From assembly GCA_013397845.1 (NCBI GenBank), contig VZTG01009143.1:62001-126000 (forward strand): a DNA stretch of 64,000 nt. The letters are read 5' to 3'. The position numbers and the translations under genes were made by a program. The stretch comes from Melanocharis versteri (taxonomy: Eukaryota > Chordata > Aves > Passeriformes > Melanocharitidae). Each line of letters begins with the position of its first letter. Position 1 is the first letter of the stretch. Below are positions 1-15,100 of this stretch, piece after piece. The notes under the pieces are model-generated. The model had not been told where the DNA came from. It did no database searches and was given only the letters and a program-made list of their open reading frames with translations.

Positions 1-145
1 GTATTTGCTTCTGCTGTTCCTGCTGTGGCCTGTGGGTTCAGGTGCTCCCTGACCATCTTCTGCAGGGATCTCATGAAAACTGAGATCAGCCTGTCAATGT
101 AGCTGGGATTGTTGCTGCATGCAGATTTCAGAATCATCAGAGTCC
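1..145 (-). CDS. TRRAP: TRRAP coding exon 45, cut by the window edge (residues 2240-2287)
   Basis: (G)TLMILKSACSNNPSY to LNPQATAGTAEAN, still open at base 1, so the exon and gene continue to the left. The last residues differ from the human Ala/Ser/Thr-rich spacer, which is a variable loop. Confidence 0.95.
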
Positions 146-3100
146 CTAGAGTTAGAAACAAGACTTCAGGAATGAAAACTTCTCTTGGGCATGACCTGAG
201 TAAGGTACAGATGCCATGAAAAAAGGATGGGACTACTCAGGTTACAAACATTAGAAATCTGGAGAGATTCGGAGAAAAATTTCAGTCTCAACTTTAGTCC
301 TCAGGCTAACTCTCAGAGGTTATTTTTGCACTAATCAAAACATTTCAGTTTTTTATATAAGTGTGTGATGACCAGCAAGGGGAAAAAGGGAGGACAGGTA
401 GAGAGGGATTGAGAGCAAATACTTCTCCAAGACCTTAAAAAAATGTAGCTACTTCTGATGTTGCACATTTATTTTAGTAGCAAAAAGCAGAAAAACTTTT
501 AAACTAGTAGGCCCAGGTTTGGTAATTAAAATATCGTAACATTGGTTTTCTAATCTAGAAACTTCATAAAGTTTCATAAACCAGTTTCTGTAGATTGAAG
601 AAGTTAACTAAAGTTGACTACTTCACTCTTGAAAAAAAAAAAGCACACACATCCTGTAAAATTATACCCACAAAAAAAAACCCCTACTGCAACTTTCTAA
701 TTCAACATCTCTACACAGCATATCTACAGAAGCATGCTCTGGTCAATGAATGGCTCCTGCCAAAGTTTTGATTTCTTTTTATGCTCAGATGGGCATAAAA
801 TTTGGCCCACAAAGTTCAGCCTCTGAGCCACAGAATTACTACAAAATGCACCACCTGACAGCTTGATTGTGGTGCTGTTTTTAAGGGAGCTCTGGACAAA
901 TTGTACGAAACATCTTTCATGGTTAGTTTGATGTAAAGCACGTCCTGACATCTGACAAATAGGCAATTCCCAAGGTGAAATTACAACCATCTACACAGCT
1001 CACAGAATAGAATAGTGAAGGACATTTGCCATTTAAATCAGCAGGTTTTCCAACATTGTACAATTCCAGGTCTGTATTACCAACACAGCCAGTTCTGGGC
1101 CAAACTCTATTATTCCAATATATCTTTGTCATTCTATTATGTAGCTGAGCTCTCTAGCAGTTCAGTAAGCACACACAACAAGAAGAGAAAAACACTTCAG
1201 CTCTTCAGAATGGTCTATGCTAAAAATTCTCATTTTGTCACTCAAGAAAAAATTGAATGTAATTTTCTTGATTACTGAGAGTCCAAGATCTGTAAATACA
1301 TAAATCTTAATACGCTATCTAAATCAGCTAATAAATGAGGCTTAAAAAATTAAAAAGAAAGGCAGGAACATATAAGACTGTTTACACAGATTCCTTGAAC
1401 TATTCTGTTGTATCTCAGAGGACCTGCAGGATCTGTTTTTTTCTCCATGTAAGAAGCTGCCAGTAACTTTTTCTTTATTTTTTGGCTAATATCAATACTG
1501 CAGCTTTTTCCTACGTACTTTGAATACAAAGGCTTCCACCTAGCAGATCCGCAGCTCCCCACCTCCAAAAACTGCTCCCAAGTCACCTCAGGGAGAAGAC
1601 AGAATGCAATGAACCCCCCTCCACTCCCTTTTTTCACAGAGATGACATCCCAAGCTCGTCTCACAAGCCAGCCTGAAATGCTGCCCACAGCTTCCTCTGC
1701 ATCACATCAAATTGCCATTTCCTCATGGAAAAGGAAACTCGTGACAAAGACATTACTCATTCTGGGGCATTCCCCCAGAGCTGCCAGGGATGGGGGGCAC
1801 GTACCAAAGAGCTGGGAAGGGTTGGCATTGGTGGCTTTTTCGTAATTAGTCAGCCCTTCATAAATAACCTTCCCAACTGCAGCATAAAGGCACTCCAGCT
1901 CCTCGTACTTGGAGGCTACACTTGAGGTACCTGCAGAGTTCAGAGGTGTGTTTAGTTCTGGTAACATTACCCACAGAACAGGCAAAGAACAGTCACACTG
2001 TTAATGTACAGTCACTAAAACATCACTGAAGTCTTACCTTGTCAACAAACTAAGGTGACACAGACAAACCCCTCACTTACATAAATATTTTTTACACACG
2101 TACGTCTTTTATAATAATGTACCACTTCTTCTGAGTAACTCAATTTGACGAGCAGTCTCACATTACTGATTTACATTTTTCCATGGAAAGATTATATAAA
2201 TTAGCTTCTATTAAGACACAGCATATTACCTATAGTCTTTCTTTTCTACGCTTTATCTCCTTTCCTTGTTTCAACACAACAGCAAAGCTTAACAACTAAA
2301 AAATTGCACTTCTGAAGCTGAAAAATTCTAATTGCAAAAATACATTAAATTTATAGCATGCGTTTCTTGAACTAAAGTTATGACAGCCACAGGTTATTAA
2401 GTTTTTATGTCAATGGATAATGATGTATTCCACATGATTACTTATTTCAGCTTTTCCTTTTTTAATCAGAGGTTGAAAGTGCAAGCTAAAATGGACCATT
2501 ACACTCAGGAATCATAAAACAGAGTATTAGCACATTCCAAAGAGAGCCTTCATCCCACCCTCAACCATTTAAGTTATGCAGCAATAAAGGATAAAAGGAG
2601 GAAGAAAACACCACTGACTTGGTTCTGTGGGGAAAATGCCCATCAAGCGAGACAGCAAACTGTGGACAGCTCTCAAAACCTTGGTGTTCCCACAGGTCAT
2701 ACAGGCTGCTACCCCTCGCTGGAGGGGCTTGAAGCTGCTCAGGATAGCAGGGGGCTGCAGCACAGTCAACAGGAAACTTAAGACCTCTAAGCCAGTGCAA
2801 ATGTTGGCAAAGTTAGCCTGATTGGGCTGTTCCTAAAGAGAAAATATACAAAAAGGCACTGAGTAGGGGTAAACAAGAATTACACAGATTACTAAACACA
2901 GATCAGATCTGTTAAAACCTACTAAGAAAAAAAAAACAAAAATAAAAAAAAACAACACACCAACCAGTAAGTACTGAAGCTCTACAAATTGTAGCTACTG
3001 ATGCAATTCACACACTTAACAATTTTTCTATTTCACTACGAGGAAAAGATTAGTACTCTAAAAATCTATATCCAGATATGACTAACATCCAATCATCTCA

Positions 3101-6100
3101 CATGCCAGGGAAACCTAAAGGCCTACATGGCTAAAAGTTACCTACCACAGTCATGAGCAGCTTATCAAACCACTGCAGCTTCAGTTCTGACTTGGGCCAC
3201 ATGTCTGGCCTCAAAGCTGTTTTCAGGAGGTTGACGCAGCGGCGAGACAGCAACTCCCCAGGGGAGCCAGCAGTGTTGGAGTTGTCATTTACCTAGCAAT
3301 CAATCAGAGTTAACAAAATGACACCCTTTTGGAACCAACTCATTAATTTATTATGCATTCCATGCAAGCATATAATTTCTTATTTCTGAAATGGATGAGC
3401 TTAAGTAGGTTTATCAGTACAGTCACACAGCACTTAATGCACAAAAAGCTGACAACTAATAGTAAACACCAGAACTGGTGTCTAAATTGCTTGCTAATTA
3501 ACCTAAATCACCCATCAAAGGTGTATTTAAAAAAAAGGTTTAATCCCATCCTTTATTACTACAACTCTGAACATAGTCAAGATGGTTAATCTCTACTGTT
3601 TGCAAGGTATCTATAAACATGTGCAGCTCTTTACTCAATTCATCTTTATACTTAAGAGCACATCTACTTTGTGCAATGGACTGTGGTATATAAAATCCCA
3701 TGCTATTTACCAGCTGAGTCTGCTGCAGGAGCCGAAGCCTTGAAAATTTGTCAGCCTTGAGGTACACCCAGATAATTTTCCCCACTCTAGAAAAGTTAAT
3801 TCCCTGCAAATTTGGTGAAAAGCTTTAGTTCTACATGCTGCAGGAAAGTAATTCCATGTATTGGATTTTGAAAATAAAACTACAATCATTACCCCTAGAT
3901 ACAGTCATTCCCTACAAAACTCTCTAAATATTTTGGGATAAAGTATTCTTGTTGTTTAACCTAGGCAATAGAACAAGCATCACCCAATAGAACAAGCATC
4001 ACCCAAATACGTAAATTAATCATGAAAACAAAGTATAGAAACATTAGAATAATCCAAGCCTAAAAGGACCTGTGTGAAAAGAGGGGTTTATGGGCTTGGC
4101 TGCTACTCCACACTGGTATTTGCATATCAGAATAACCACAGTACCTGGCAAGCGATTCTGATCAGGAAATTCACGACGGTGTCTGTGTGCTGCTTGTCAA
4201 TGGGCTTGGCAAGGAGGGCATCAGCTCCTGGCAAGGACTGGCTCCGTCCAAACACCTGCATGCACACAAACCACAGAAGCCATCAGCAAGACTGAAGGAG
4301 GAAAACAACAAGAACAGATTCTAAATAATTTTTTAAAGCTTCTGAGTTATGTGGAAAATACAATTACACTACACTGCTTTGAGTCTCTGAACAAATCCTG
4401 ATTTTTTCTTACAGCACTTATTGCTCCTGTAGCTGTCCTGAATCGTTTTACTTCTTGGCCAGAATCCACAGACAATCCTCTTTTAACAGCAGATGAGGCA
4501 GAACTTGCTCCTTCTCCACTTGCACTTGAGTCCATATCTGAATCTGGCTGAAATATCAGCAATGTGCATGTTAAAAACTACACTCAACTGTGGAACAGTT
4601 CAATCTTTACCCACTTATTTTGATTTCTTACCTGCTGGTCTTTAATTCTTTGCAATTCCCATTTAATAACAACTTCAGCAAGATCCACAGCTAATTTTCT
4701 TTGCTCTATTGTAACACTGGGAGTGAAGCCCAGTCTCTGCATGGCACTAACCATATGCTGAACCAAGTGATGTCTCACAGGATAATAAACCTGAAAAAAT
4801 GGTTTCATAGAAATGTTAGTCATTAACCAATAAAATTCTACACAAAACCTACAAAGTTGAAATAAAGCAAAATTGTAAAACAGTCATCAATCCCAAAGTT
4901 TGCTAACCTTGCACCACTTCGATTTTCACAATATGAAAAAGTAACTGGTGCGTTGAAAATAGTATTTTGGCTACAACTTTCAGTAGTGACTACTGATTTC
5001 ACGCACTCAAAGAACAGGTTCTTTTTAAGATTCATGATTTTTCTCAAGGACCAATCATACCAATTTTTTTCCAAGCCTTTTAAAGAGCTTCAACTCACAT
5101 TTTAACATGCTCAGATATTCTTTCAAAAATTGTTGAGGCATCAGTTCCTGAAAATGTGTATCAGCTGTCCCTTTGGATTGCATTTTAATATGTGTTTTCA
5201 AAAATGTTCCTATGTTGACATTCTGCACCATTCCCCCATTTGTTTAATGTTTCCCAACATACACTGGCTGGAGATAAAAGCTATCTAGTTAATCCCACAG
5301 AATATAGAAAGTCAAACAAACAAGGATTACTGGAGAAAGGCAAAAAACAGGGTTCTGCACTTTTTTTAAAGGACTCTTAGAGAATCTTCACAGACCTGTT
5401 AAAGAACACTGCCAATGCATGTGCAACGAATTCATCTTGCAGACTCTAACCTGACATTTGGAGTTCTAACTTCAATCATGATAGAGCTTAAGAACTTACT
5501 TGCTATTAAATAGTTGTATTCAGTTATAGATATATATCTTTACAACAAATGATGCATTTTGAAGCTAAACCATATAAATCAGATTATGCTGTTTTTCTAA
5601 TCAAACTGCTGATTACTTGATACAGGAGGTACAGTGAGTACCAGTATAACAGCACAAGTACCTTGAAATGTTGTACTATCAAGTGCAAAATATGTACTAG
5701 CTGGGGCACTGTATGACCCTCTTCCACAATGATTTTTCGTGTCCAGTGAGTGAGCATCTGGTGTCCATCCTCCATTCGAGCAGGCACAGCTGGAGTCAGG
5801 ATAGCCATGGCCTGCCTGACAATAGCCCGGGCCTCCATTGCATGAGCTTTGAGAAGGCTGTGAAAAACCTGAACATCAAAGTTTCTCATCAACATTAATA
5901 TTATATGTGTTTTCAAAAACAAAGCATTTATAAAGAAAGGGAAACTACCACATGTTTTCTAAAAAACACGATTTTTCTCTAACGGCCCATAATTTGTTAA
6001 AAATATTATACACCATCAGCAGAAGCATAGAGCATATACTTCTGTTTCCTTTACATTCCCTATTCTTCCTCCTTCTCCACTGTCCAATTTCAAGTTTTCC

Positions 6101-9100
6101 CTTGGTCCCTACATTGCATCTCAACTCAAGTATCTGTCTCTTAAATGAAGAAACATTCCCAATCTTGTTAATTCAACCAAAAGTTCTACTTGTACTACTT
6201 ACCCTTCCTGCTTTCATTAGTCTTCACACTTCTTTCCATACTCTCCTACTCCCAAGTAAATTTGTATGAAACATTTGGCCTGCTGTTTCTGCATTTGTCT
6301 GTGGTGTTTGAATTACACTCGGTATTCAAAACCACCGAGCAGCTTCTACTCTGAATCTTGAAATAAAAGAAACCATGGAACTTAACACAAGCCCATGGTC
6401 AATACCTGCAGAACAATCTTCTTGTGAATGGCAAACTTGGCAATGATGTGTGCCAAGAGCAAGTGGCCACTGTACTTGCAGGCTGGGTCCACGCAGGCCT
6501 TGGACAGGAGGCAAGGCCAGGCAAAGGTCATCAGGCGCCGCAGTTTGCTGTTCCTGTTCTTGTTGTTGTCGTGGATGTGATGGGGGGCATGCTCCACCAG
6601 CAGCGTGGCAAACTGCAGCAGATAGATCCTCAGGGAGTCCAGCATGTCAGCCTGTTTCTCTGGATCAAGCACCTAGTTCCAGGCATGATCAAAGAGGAGA
6701 CAAGGAAGTTGCCAAAAAAAAAGAAAAACAACTTTTATTATTACAAAGGCAAAGTCCCAAATTTTGGCTTTTTGAGCGGCTTTTAAGAAGACCAAAAAAC
6801 TGTAATTACTTTCTTGACTCAGTTTAGTACCCCCAAAAGAACCTCCTGAACTGTGAACTTCTAAATAATGAGCACATCTGGGAACTCCCAGACTGCTAAC
6901 CTATAAAAATAAATAAATCAAAATCCCCAACCTTCATCTTCAACAACATGTATTGGATAACTGCAGACTGGTTCCGTGAAATAGCAGTGAATTAGAAAGA
7001 CACTGATGTTGGGTCATGGAAAGCTTTCCCTATAAAAAAGACTGGGATTACAGCCAAGTAAGGCCCATTTCTAAACACACATTCTGTCTTGAAAACAGAA
7101 TAAACTGAAAATTGTAGTCCAGTCCTACGGATGACTGATGGATCTCACACTCAACATTATGAAGCAATTTGACATAACAGACCATAATATTCAGAACAGA
7201 ACAACTAATTCAAATCAGGATGAAAAGCCAGATGAGAGGAAGCACTTCTTGTTTTAATTTTCAAATATTTCAACGTAAACAAAGATTGTTACCTTTGTTA
7301 TAAAAACACTAGTGATGCTTTCTGGATTATCTCCTTCTGGGTTTGGGGGGCCTAACAGCTGTTCCCCTTCTCCTTTTTCAAAACTGTACAAGAAAGCAGG
7401 ATTCAGGATATGTTGCAGCACCTACAGAATATAAACAAAAGAAGTTTTATGGTACTATCACATTCTTCCAACAGCAGCCAACAGTCAAGCATTCTCACAG
7501 GCAAACCTGCACATTGGACACACTCACTGTGTTACAAAAGGAAACCATAAACAAAACCCCAGGAAAAAGACACACACAGATTTTTTCCCCTCTTTCTTCC
7601 TTCCAAGGGCAAAGATTCTTAGAAAGCGTAAACTAAAGCAGTGAGCATTGAACACAAGATGAATTGCTGTCTCTGTTTATTATCGCTCTTCTTCAGGTAT
7701 GATATTTTCACCTAAATGACTCTGCCAATTATCAAACTCGTTGACATTTAAGTAAGGGAGTTTTGTTGCCCTAGTTCCCAGGAAGAAAATTAAACCTAAA
7801 TACCAGGCTTCTTTGATTTAATTGCTTTAGTTACCTTGGCTTTGAGCTCATCTCCAAAGTTTGGGTCATTCAAGTCTACAAATCGGAAGAACAAAGCCCG
7901 TTTTTGGGGAATACTGTAGTTTTTGGGGATCTCTTCTTCCATGTATTCCTTTAAGAAAGTCATATTGCAGAGAAATCGACCCGTAAAAGCTCGAAGCAAC
8001 TGGAAGAGTAACTCTATATCACCATAATTCCTTCTGTGAAAACACATAAAACACAAAGCTTCTGTGAAAAAATACACAAATTACCATGCTGATGATACTA
8101 ATCTTGGTTTTAAAGGGGGTGAGAAGCAGGAGCAGCCAGTACCACAGGCATGGTTTTAGAGCTAATGGCAGTATTATGAAATATATTACACTTTCTCTTC
8201 AATAACTGCAAACCATTTTTAGTAGCCGTATATACCTTTACAGTATTTTCAAAATTGAAATTAAAAAACAATGCATGCAGGGTCTAGGAAATAAAGATTT
8301 TTACGTACTTGCAGTAATTCAGTAAGCAATAGGCCAACAGCTTGGGCTCTTTCCAGTTTGTTGCAGCCATATTCTCCTTCCTATGTCTCTCCTGAAAAGC
8401 TTCACTCACCCATACACGTTTCAGCTGATTCACCAAGGAGTGTTGATTTGCTAGCCAACATTCATCATTCTTAACAATAATACTTATTATCTGTCCAAAG
8501 CAAAACAAGACAAATGCACAGTCAACGCACAAGAGATCTGTCAGGAGAAACAATGAAATACAAGCACTTGCTTAAGGTCAATTAAGGGTTCTAAAATATT
8601 CATCAGCAAAACAAAATAGTTCAGGTTAAAAAAAATAAATTTCTGTTTCTGTTGTCATGCCTTCCTCTTGCATCCCACTTGATAAAAAAGTATAGTTAAT
8701 TTGAGTCTCTTTTCCCTTCTTGGAGCGGCTCTGACCACAAACATTCCACATTTTTACAAGTGGTTTTCTATGAGCTGTAACACACACACACACACTGAAA
8801 GCCTGGATGTAAGAGGCTCGTAGCTGGAGAGGTTTGAACTATCCAGTGCAGAGACAAACAAGGATAAATGAACACCTTGATAGCCTGGAACTGTAGATCC
8901 AGACGCATCGTGGTGGTGCTGGGGGAGCCAGGTCTCACGGCTGCCTGGGTGCCCACAGGCAGCAGCAGGGTGATAAATCGGTTGGGATTAGCTGCCAGTA
9001 CATCCCGCAGAGGTTTGGCATCTTTATGTTTCAAGAAACTCTGCAAAAGGGGAAGAAATAATTTTAATAACCTTTAAAAGCCAAAATACCAGGCGGTTAT

Positions 9101-12100
9101 ATCATCCTGTAGCTTTTATATTCCACACTAAAGCTGCAGAGGTTATATTTCACGTATATAAAAATAACATCTACACTTCAGTAATAGCCTTACATGATCT
9201 GGAAAAGTATAAAATCAACACTTCAGGACAAACAAATACAAAACCAAGAACAGATACCCTGCAGTCAAGAGTAAGACCATTAAGGACTACAAGGTCATAC
9301 AGGAAAAAAAGATGCAAAAGATGAAACCTTTTTGTTCATCAGAGTTGTGAAGTTGAGGGCTTTTTCCTGCTCCTCTCCCCACACAGCTTACCATAAACAT
9401 TCTGCTCCACTGTGGATCATTTAAAGTAGCTTCCATCATGAACAGCTCCACAGTCTGGGATGGATGACGTGTCAAAAACTTTATCAGTGGCTCCCTGAAT
9501 GGACTGCCAGCCTGAAAAATTCATAAACCTTAAATTAAAAATGCAGAGTATAGAGTATTTCCTACTAATTTACTACCACTCAGAAAAATACATTTGACTT
9601 GGCATTTATGCAAAATACAAAATGTTCAGAACTTGCATGATGAGAACTCATTGACACTTTCAAAACTTCACTTCTAAGGGTGTAAGACAAATGTTAATAC
9701 CTCCTAAAGGCTTGAAGAGCATATTTATTACATCAAATGTCCTCACACCATATTTAAAATATTACAATTATCATATACTAATGTTTAAGAAGACTATAAA
9801 GCAAAAATTTCAGCAATGTTAACTTCCACTTTTACCTCGATTAACATTGCTCGTTCTGTTTTCATAACAACTTCCAGGAGAGGTTTAACCAGAGTCTGGG
9901 GGGCAGCTGGGATCAGATGGAATAAATTTATAATTGCTGAACAAATCTTCATTTCCTAGAGGTAAAAAGAAACACAGTTAAATAAATATTACTGGCTATA
10001 AAGTATAAAAACAGCATCACACATCTTACTTCCTGTTTTCTCCCTGTATTAGCATGGGCAGCAGCCAAATGCAAAGGGTTAACATATATACAGGATCTAC
10101 TTACCATAATGCATGAAAAAATCGCACTTGTGGAAGTCTGCCCTTCCCCCTCTTGTAACATCACGGTTTAAATTTTATTTTCCTTGCCAGCAGAGTGGTG
10201 TTTTACAGGTAAGAGCCAAACACTGTAATGATACTGCTGATGGGGCAGTTACGAGTGCTCACTGCTCTACACCAAGCAGCTCGTGCATCAAACAGCCAGA
10301 GCTTCCCCCCAAACCATTTCTCATACACACCCCACACCCCCAGATTACACATGAAGAAAGAGAGAGACAGCTTTCTCACAGCACTGTGCAGCCTGTCTTG
10401 CAAACAGCTGGTTACTACAAAGTCAGCTCTGTTCTCCCACTAGATATTAAATTCTCCAGGCGCCAAAAATAATTTTGCATTTTTTTTTCACTGTGTGATT
10501 TAAATAGAAAACGTATTGCAATTAGCTAGAGTGTGGATTTCCTTCCGTAAGAAAAGGAAAAGGAAAAAACAAAACAACACACCCACCCTCACCATCTCTC
10601 TAAAACCAAGTTGCAGTGTGCAGTATCCAAAATGATTTTACCAAGTACATTGCATTTTTTCAACTGAGTTTAAACACAAAGCATTAGGCTCCACTCTTTT
10701 AATCTGATCTGCCCAGACAGACCCCACAAGACTCCTCTCATGGATTGAAGTGCAGGGCTAAGAATACATAAAACCTTTTGAAACCAGTTACGCCTTCACA
10801 GAAACTAAAAATCCTGCTCTTCCTGGTACAAACATGCTCAACATCCTTAACATCAACGTGATCAAAACAGCTCTGCCACAGACAAACAGAACACAACTCA
10901 CAGCACTGCACTCAAAGGCACAGTGCACTCTGCCCAAAACACAACGATAAAACTAACAAAACACAAGTTAAAAGAAAAAGTAAAATCAAACAAAACAACA
11001 ACAACAACAAAAGAAACCATAACAACAAAAGAAGTTCCTGGTGCCTCCACTGAGTTTCTCACCTCTACCCCTCCGTGGCAGGCTGAGCCAAAACAGAATT
11101 CACAGCATGAAAGGAAAAAGCCCACAAAAATATCAAATAAATGTACAAATCAGTACATGCTATTCTTCAGGCTGCAGTCTACCTTCAGCTCAGTTACTTT
11201 CTCATCTCAAACGGAAAGAATGGAGACAATGAGCATCTCACATGCTCCAAATTGCCCTGCAAAGAACCAGGATGAAAAGCATCCTTTCTTCTACTTTTAC
11301 ATTGATCAGACATAGCTTCTCAAATATTTATACTGAATAAAAAGATAATAAAGATGATTAAGCCAAGGGACACAATATTTTAGCATCTTTGAAGACAAAG
11401 TTGGCCAGCACCAATTACGAAACCACTTTCAGTACTTGAGCTACCAAGCTATGAAGTCCTCTAGAACTATAAAGCCCTCTTAGGCTGTAATGTAGAATTT
11501 CCACCACGGAAATTTCCACCCTCTCACAAGAGGGACAGTTGGAGGCAACCATCTACTCAAAACTTACACTCTTTCAATTACCAGACATGACCTGAAATCC
11601 CATGCCTTTCCTTGGAGAGGCAGGGAAGAGAGGAAGAAGGATTTAAATCAAATATTTCACTCCCTGGACCAACGAATTAGATTTTAATCAGTACTTCATA
11701 TATTATGTTTTAATTCGTTCATTTCTCTAAACAGCCAGATCACAGCTCAGGATCACAGCAGGACTGCCATAAATTATTTAGGTGAACAAGGCTTAGTTAT
11801 GCTGGCATCAATGCAGATCTTTACAAGAGTCATCAATTATTATGCAGCATTTGAGTTTTCCGTTTGTCGGTAGTTATCATTTACACATGAAATTCACTCC
11901 ACAGACCTTTTAACTATTCATTAAGAGGCCTTGCTGACCAGCCACTACCTGCACTATGCTGGAGAACTGCCTGACACCACCATCAAATGGCACCTTCATC
12001 CCGTGCTGCTGGAAAAGGATGAAAGGATTGGAACAGCACCAGCACAGGTAGGGAACATCAGGCTCTCCTGGTCAATTCTGCTCTCCGCTGAGTGTTTACC

Positions 12101-15100
12101 ACCTCCTCTATTAAACCACACAGTCTGAATGACCCAACCCACTCCCCAACACTGCTTTTAATGAGTGTCTCAGATGGTGGAATCTCACTAGGATCAGGAA
12201 GAAAGGAGAGGAAGTGAAATGCCAGCTACAGTAACTGACCACCAGTTTCACCATCCCAGTTTTTCTACATTTAGATGATATAGTTACTCAACAGCACAAT
12301 GTAAGACATATGAACACAGTCTGCCACAGCAATCGTACAAAGACCAAGCTGTCTGTGTCTTCCTCCAGTTTCCTAGAGCTTTTATTTTTAAAGAAACTTT
12401 GGAGCAACAACCAGGCAGCAGGAAAGTAAGATTCAATCAGCTTTGCATTGACACAATTCTATCTGAAATGTTTCCAGACTTCTCTCCTCCCTCAAGGTGT
12501 GACAGTAGATTCTTTCTCAAGTGTCTGTTGTGCACCCCCCACTCAACATATCTCTCTAAACACATAGTGACACAGAAAACATCAACAAAAAACATTAAAA
12601 GCAGGGGAATTCCCAACTAAACATGACTTAGAGACAAACAAAAACTGCTGGAGGTGCCGCAGTGTGCTTTAAAAGACTATTGCTATAAAAAGATCTGCAA
12701 GATATCTGTAATCATCACATTTGAGGAAAAGTGAATCCCAAAAGTATATGAAGGCCTTAGAACTACTCTGACATGAATAAAATGTGGTTAACTGAAGAAT
12801 GCACAGTGTTTTAGTTAAAACATAAGAAACACATCTTATCCTACTTCATTAGGGAACATATAGGTCTAATATAAAGCAGTGATGAAATTCAGATTAAAAG
12901 CTCTCTTTGCAATGGCAGGAAAGAGAAATGAAAAGCCATTAAGCCATTTCCATGTTTTGAGGGAAATAAAAAGCCAATGTAATTTCATTCTAATTTGAAA
13001 ACCAAAGATATTAATAGCATTCCCCCCGTTTTTTCTTAGGTGCAATAGTAAATCTCAACACTTAATAAAAGCATTTAGTAAAACATTACCAGAAGTCCCA
13101 TAATTCTATTAATGTACAGGAAACTGCACTGAAGCAGGAATTCCCATCAGTATTGCTAAGAGCACACAGTACTGACATTATACTGCACAGTTTTCCATTT
13201 ATAAGACAACTGATCAGCTTCCCATGCTCCAACATTGAGGCCATTAGTTTCACTGGGAGAGTGATTTTAATGCGATCCCAACTAGTAAATATTGAACTTG
13301 GTTTTAATAAATTAAATTTTAAATTAACTGGGATTATGTTATCATTATGTATAATTTTCGAAAGGCTATGGTATGAACATCAAACATATTAATGAAAAAA
13401 GCTGCTGAGCTCATCAGCCATTCCAGCAAAGAACAGATTTCTAAGCAGAAAATCCTGAGGGGGAAAAGAAATAAAAATGCTTGAGCTGTTCCCACGCTAA
13501 CCTAGAACAGTCTTTAAAGTAACCATTGTCAGCAGATAAGAAGCTCCTCTAACAGAGACTTCTAAGAGGTACTCAATATTCAATACTCAATTCAACAAGT
13601 TTGTTAGCTTGTAATGAAGCATCAGTGTGTAATCAGTTACAGCAGCATTTACAACTGAATGAGTTCTGTCATCCCAAAACATTAATAGCACTTATTTCTT
13701 CTCTTCTCACATAAAAGCATTCATTAACTTACATTTCCATCACTCCGTTGTCCACCTTTGTGTGTAATAACTACAACTTCCATCCATTTACGCAGGTGTT
13801 GCTATAAAGAAAGGATAATTAGTATTATTCTTCTAATTAGACTGTTCCATTTTAGCATATGCTACAAGAGAAGATGTAGAGGCAGAAATAATTTTTTGAA
13901 GGAAACAAAGAGAAGAATAATTAATTATTTTCATTCCCTCAGGTTGAAAAGTTTCCTGTTGCTAGAAGTCCTCTCCACATTCAAGAAAGCAGGGATTATA
14001 AGTACATATATATATATATATACACAAAAAACTTAAGTCTGGTAGTCTAACACTTCTTAATGATTTGCTTGATGTGTATGCACTTAAATATTTAAATATC
14101 CATGCCAAGAGCATAAAGAAATCACATATTCAGTTTAAACACCGCAAATGAACAGAGCAATACCTCCCAAAATTTTATAAATCAAGAAAGCACCAAAACA
14201 GATTTAGTGCATTGGGAAGTAAAATTGTTAAAGGTGCTGGTGGCACCCTGCTAAAGATGAATTTGTCCAAGTAAACCTTAGCATAACTAGTTATGTCTTC
14301 ACTAAAAAATAAAATCTCTTAACTTTCTGATTTAGAAGCCCTTTAGAAATTTACTCAAAATGTTTAAAGAAATCAGGGTTTTATATTGATTGCAAAACAA
14401 AAATCTTTTACTTCCAACATATACAGAGTCACTACTGAACTTCTTTAATTTTTTCACCAAGAGAAACAGTGGCTAGAAGAAAATTTCTTCTGGAAGAGCT
14501 AAAATAAAAACTTGGATGGGCTTACCATCATCTGATCACAGAATTTATCATTGAAAGAGTTTGGGAAAAGTCTAGTGACTGATGTCAGCCGATTCACAAC
14601 ATTGAGGGTCAGACTCCGATAGTCTCCCAGCATCATCAGCAATGGTCTCATGTGGGTATGAATCTGATCGACTTCTATGGTAGCTCCTTCCAAGAACTGC
14701 AAGAGAGTGCACGATTAAGGTACAGGTGGAGAGGGATGTGACTTTTGTGCAAACATTGTTCATAAAATAGATCCAGCTAACTTGATTTTTCTTCTTTTAT
14801 TTTGTTCTGTCAGAATGCAATAGTTCAAACAACGTCTATTGCTGGAAATATATACAGGGACAAGATGGATTTGGGAAGCACTGAGGTATTTCTGACACAC
14901 AGTAGGACATTCCATAAAATAATCAAGTGGGAGATCATAATTACAGACAGACTGAAAAACTGCTACAGCTATAAATTAAATATACAGCTATGAACAAACT
15001 ACTTAAACCCTGCTATATTAAGAACTGCCTGTGAATCTGGCTGAAGGCAACAGAGCAAATTTCTGTGTTGCAATCTGCGTGCATCCTGAGCAACAGAAAA

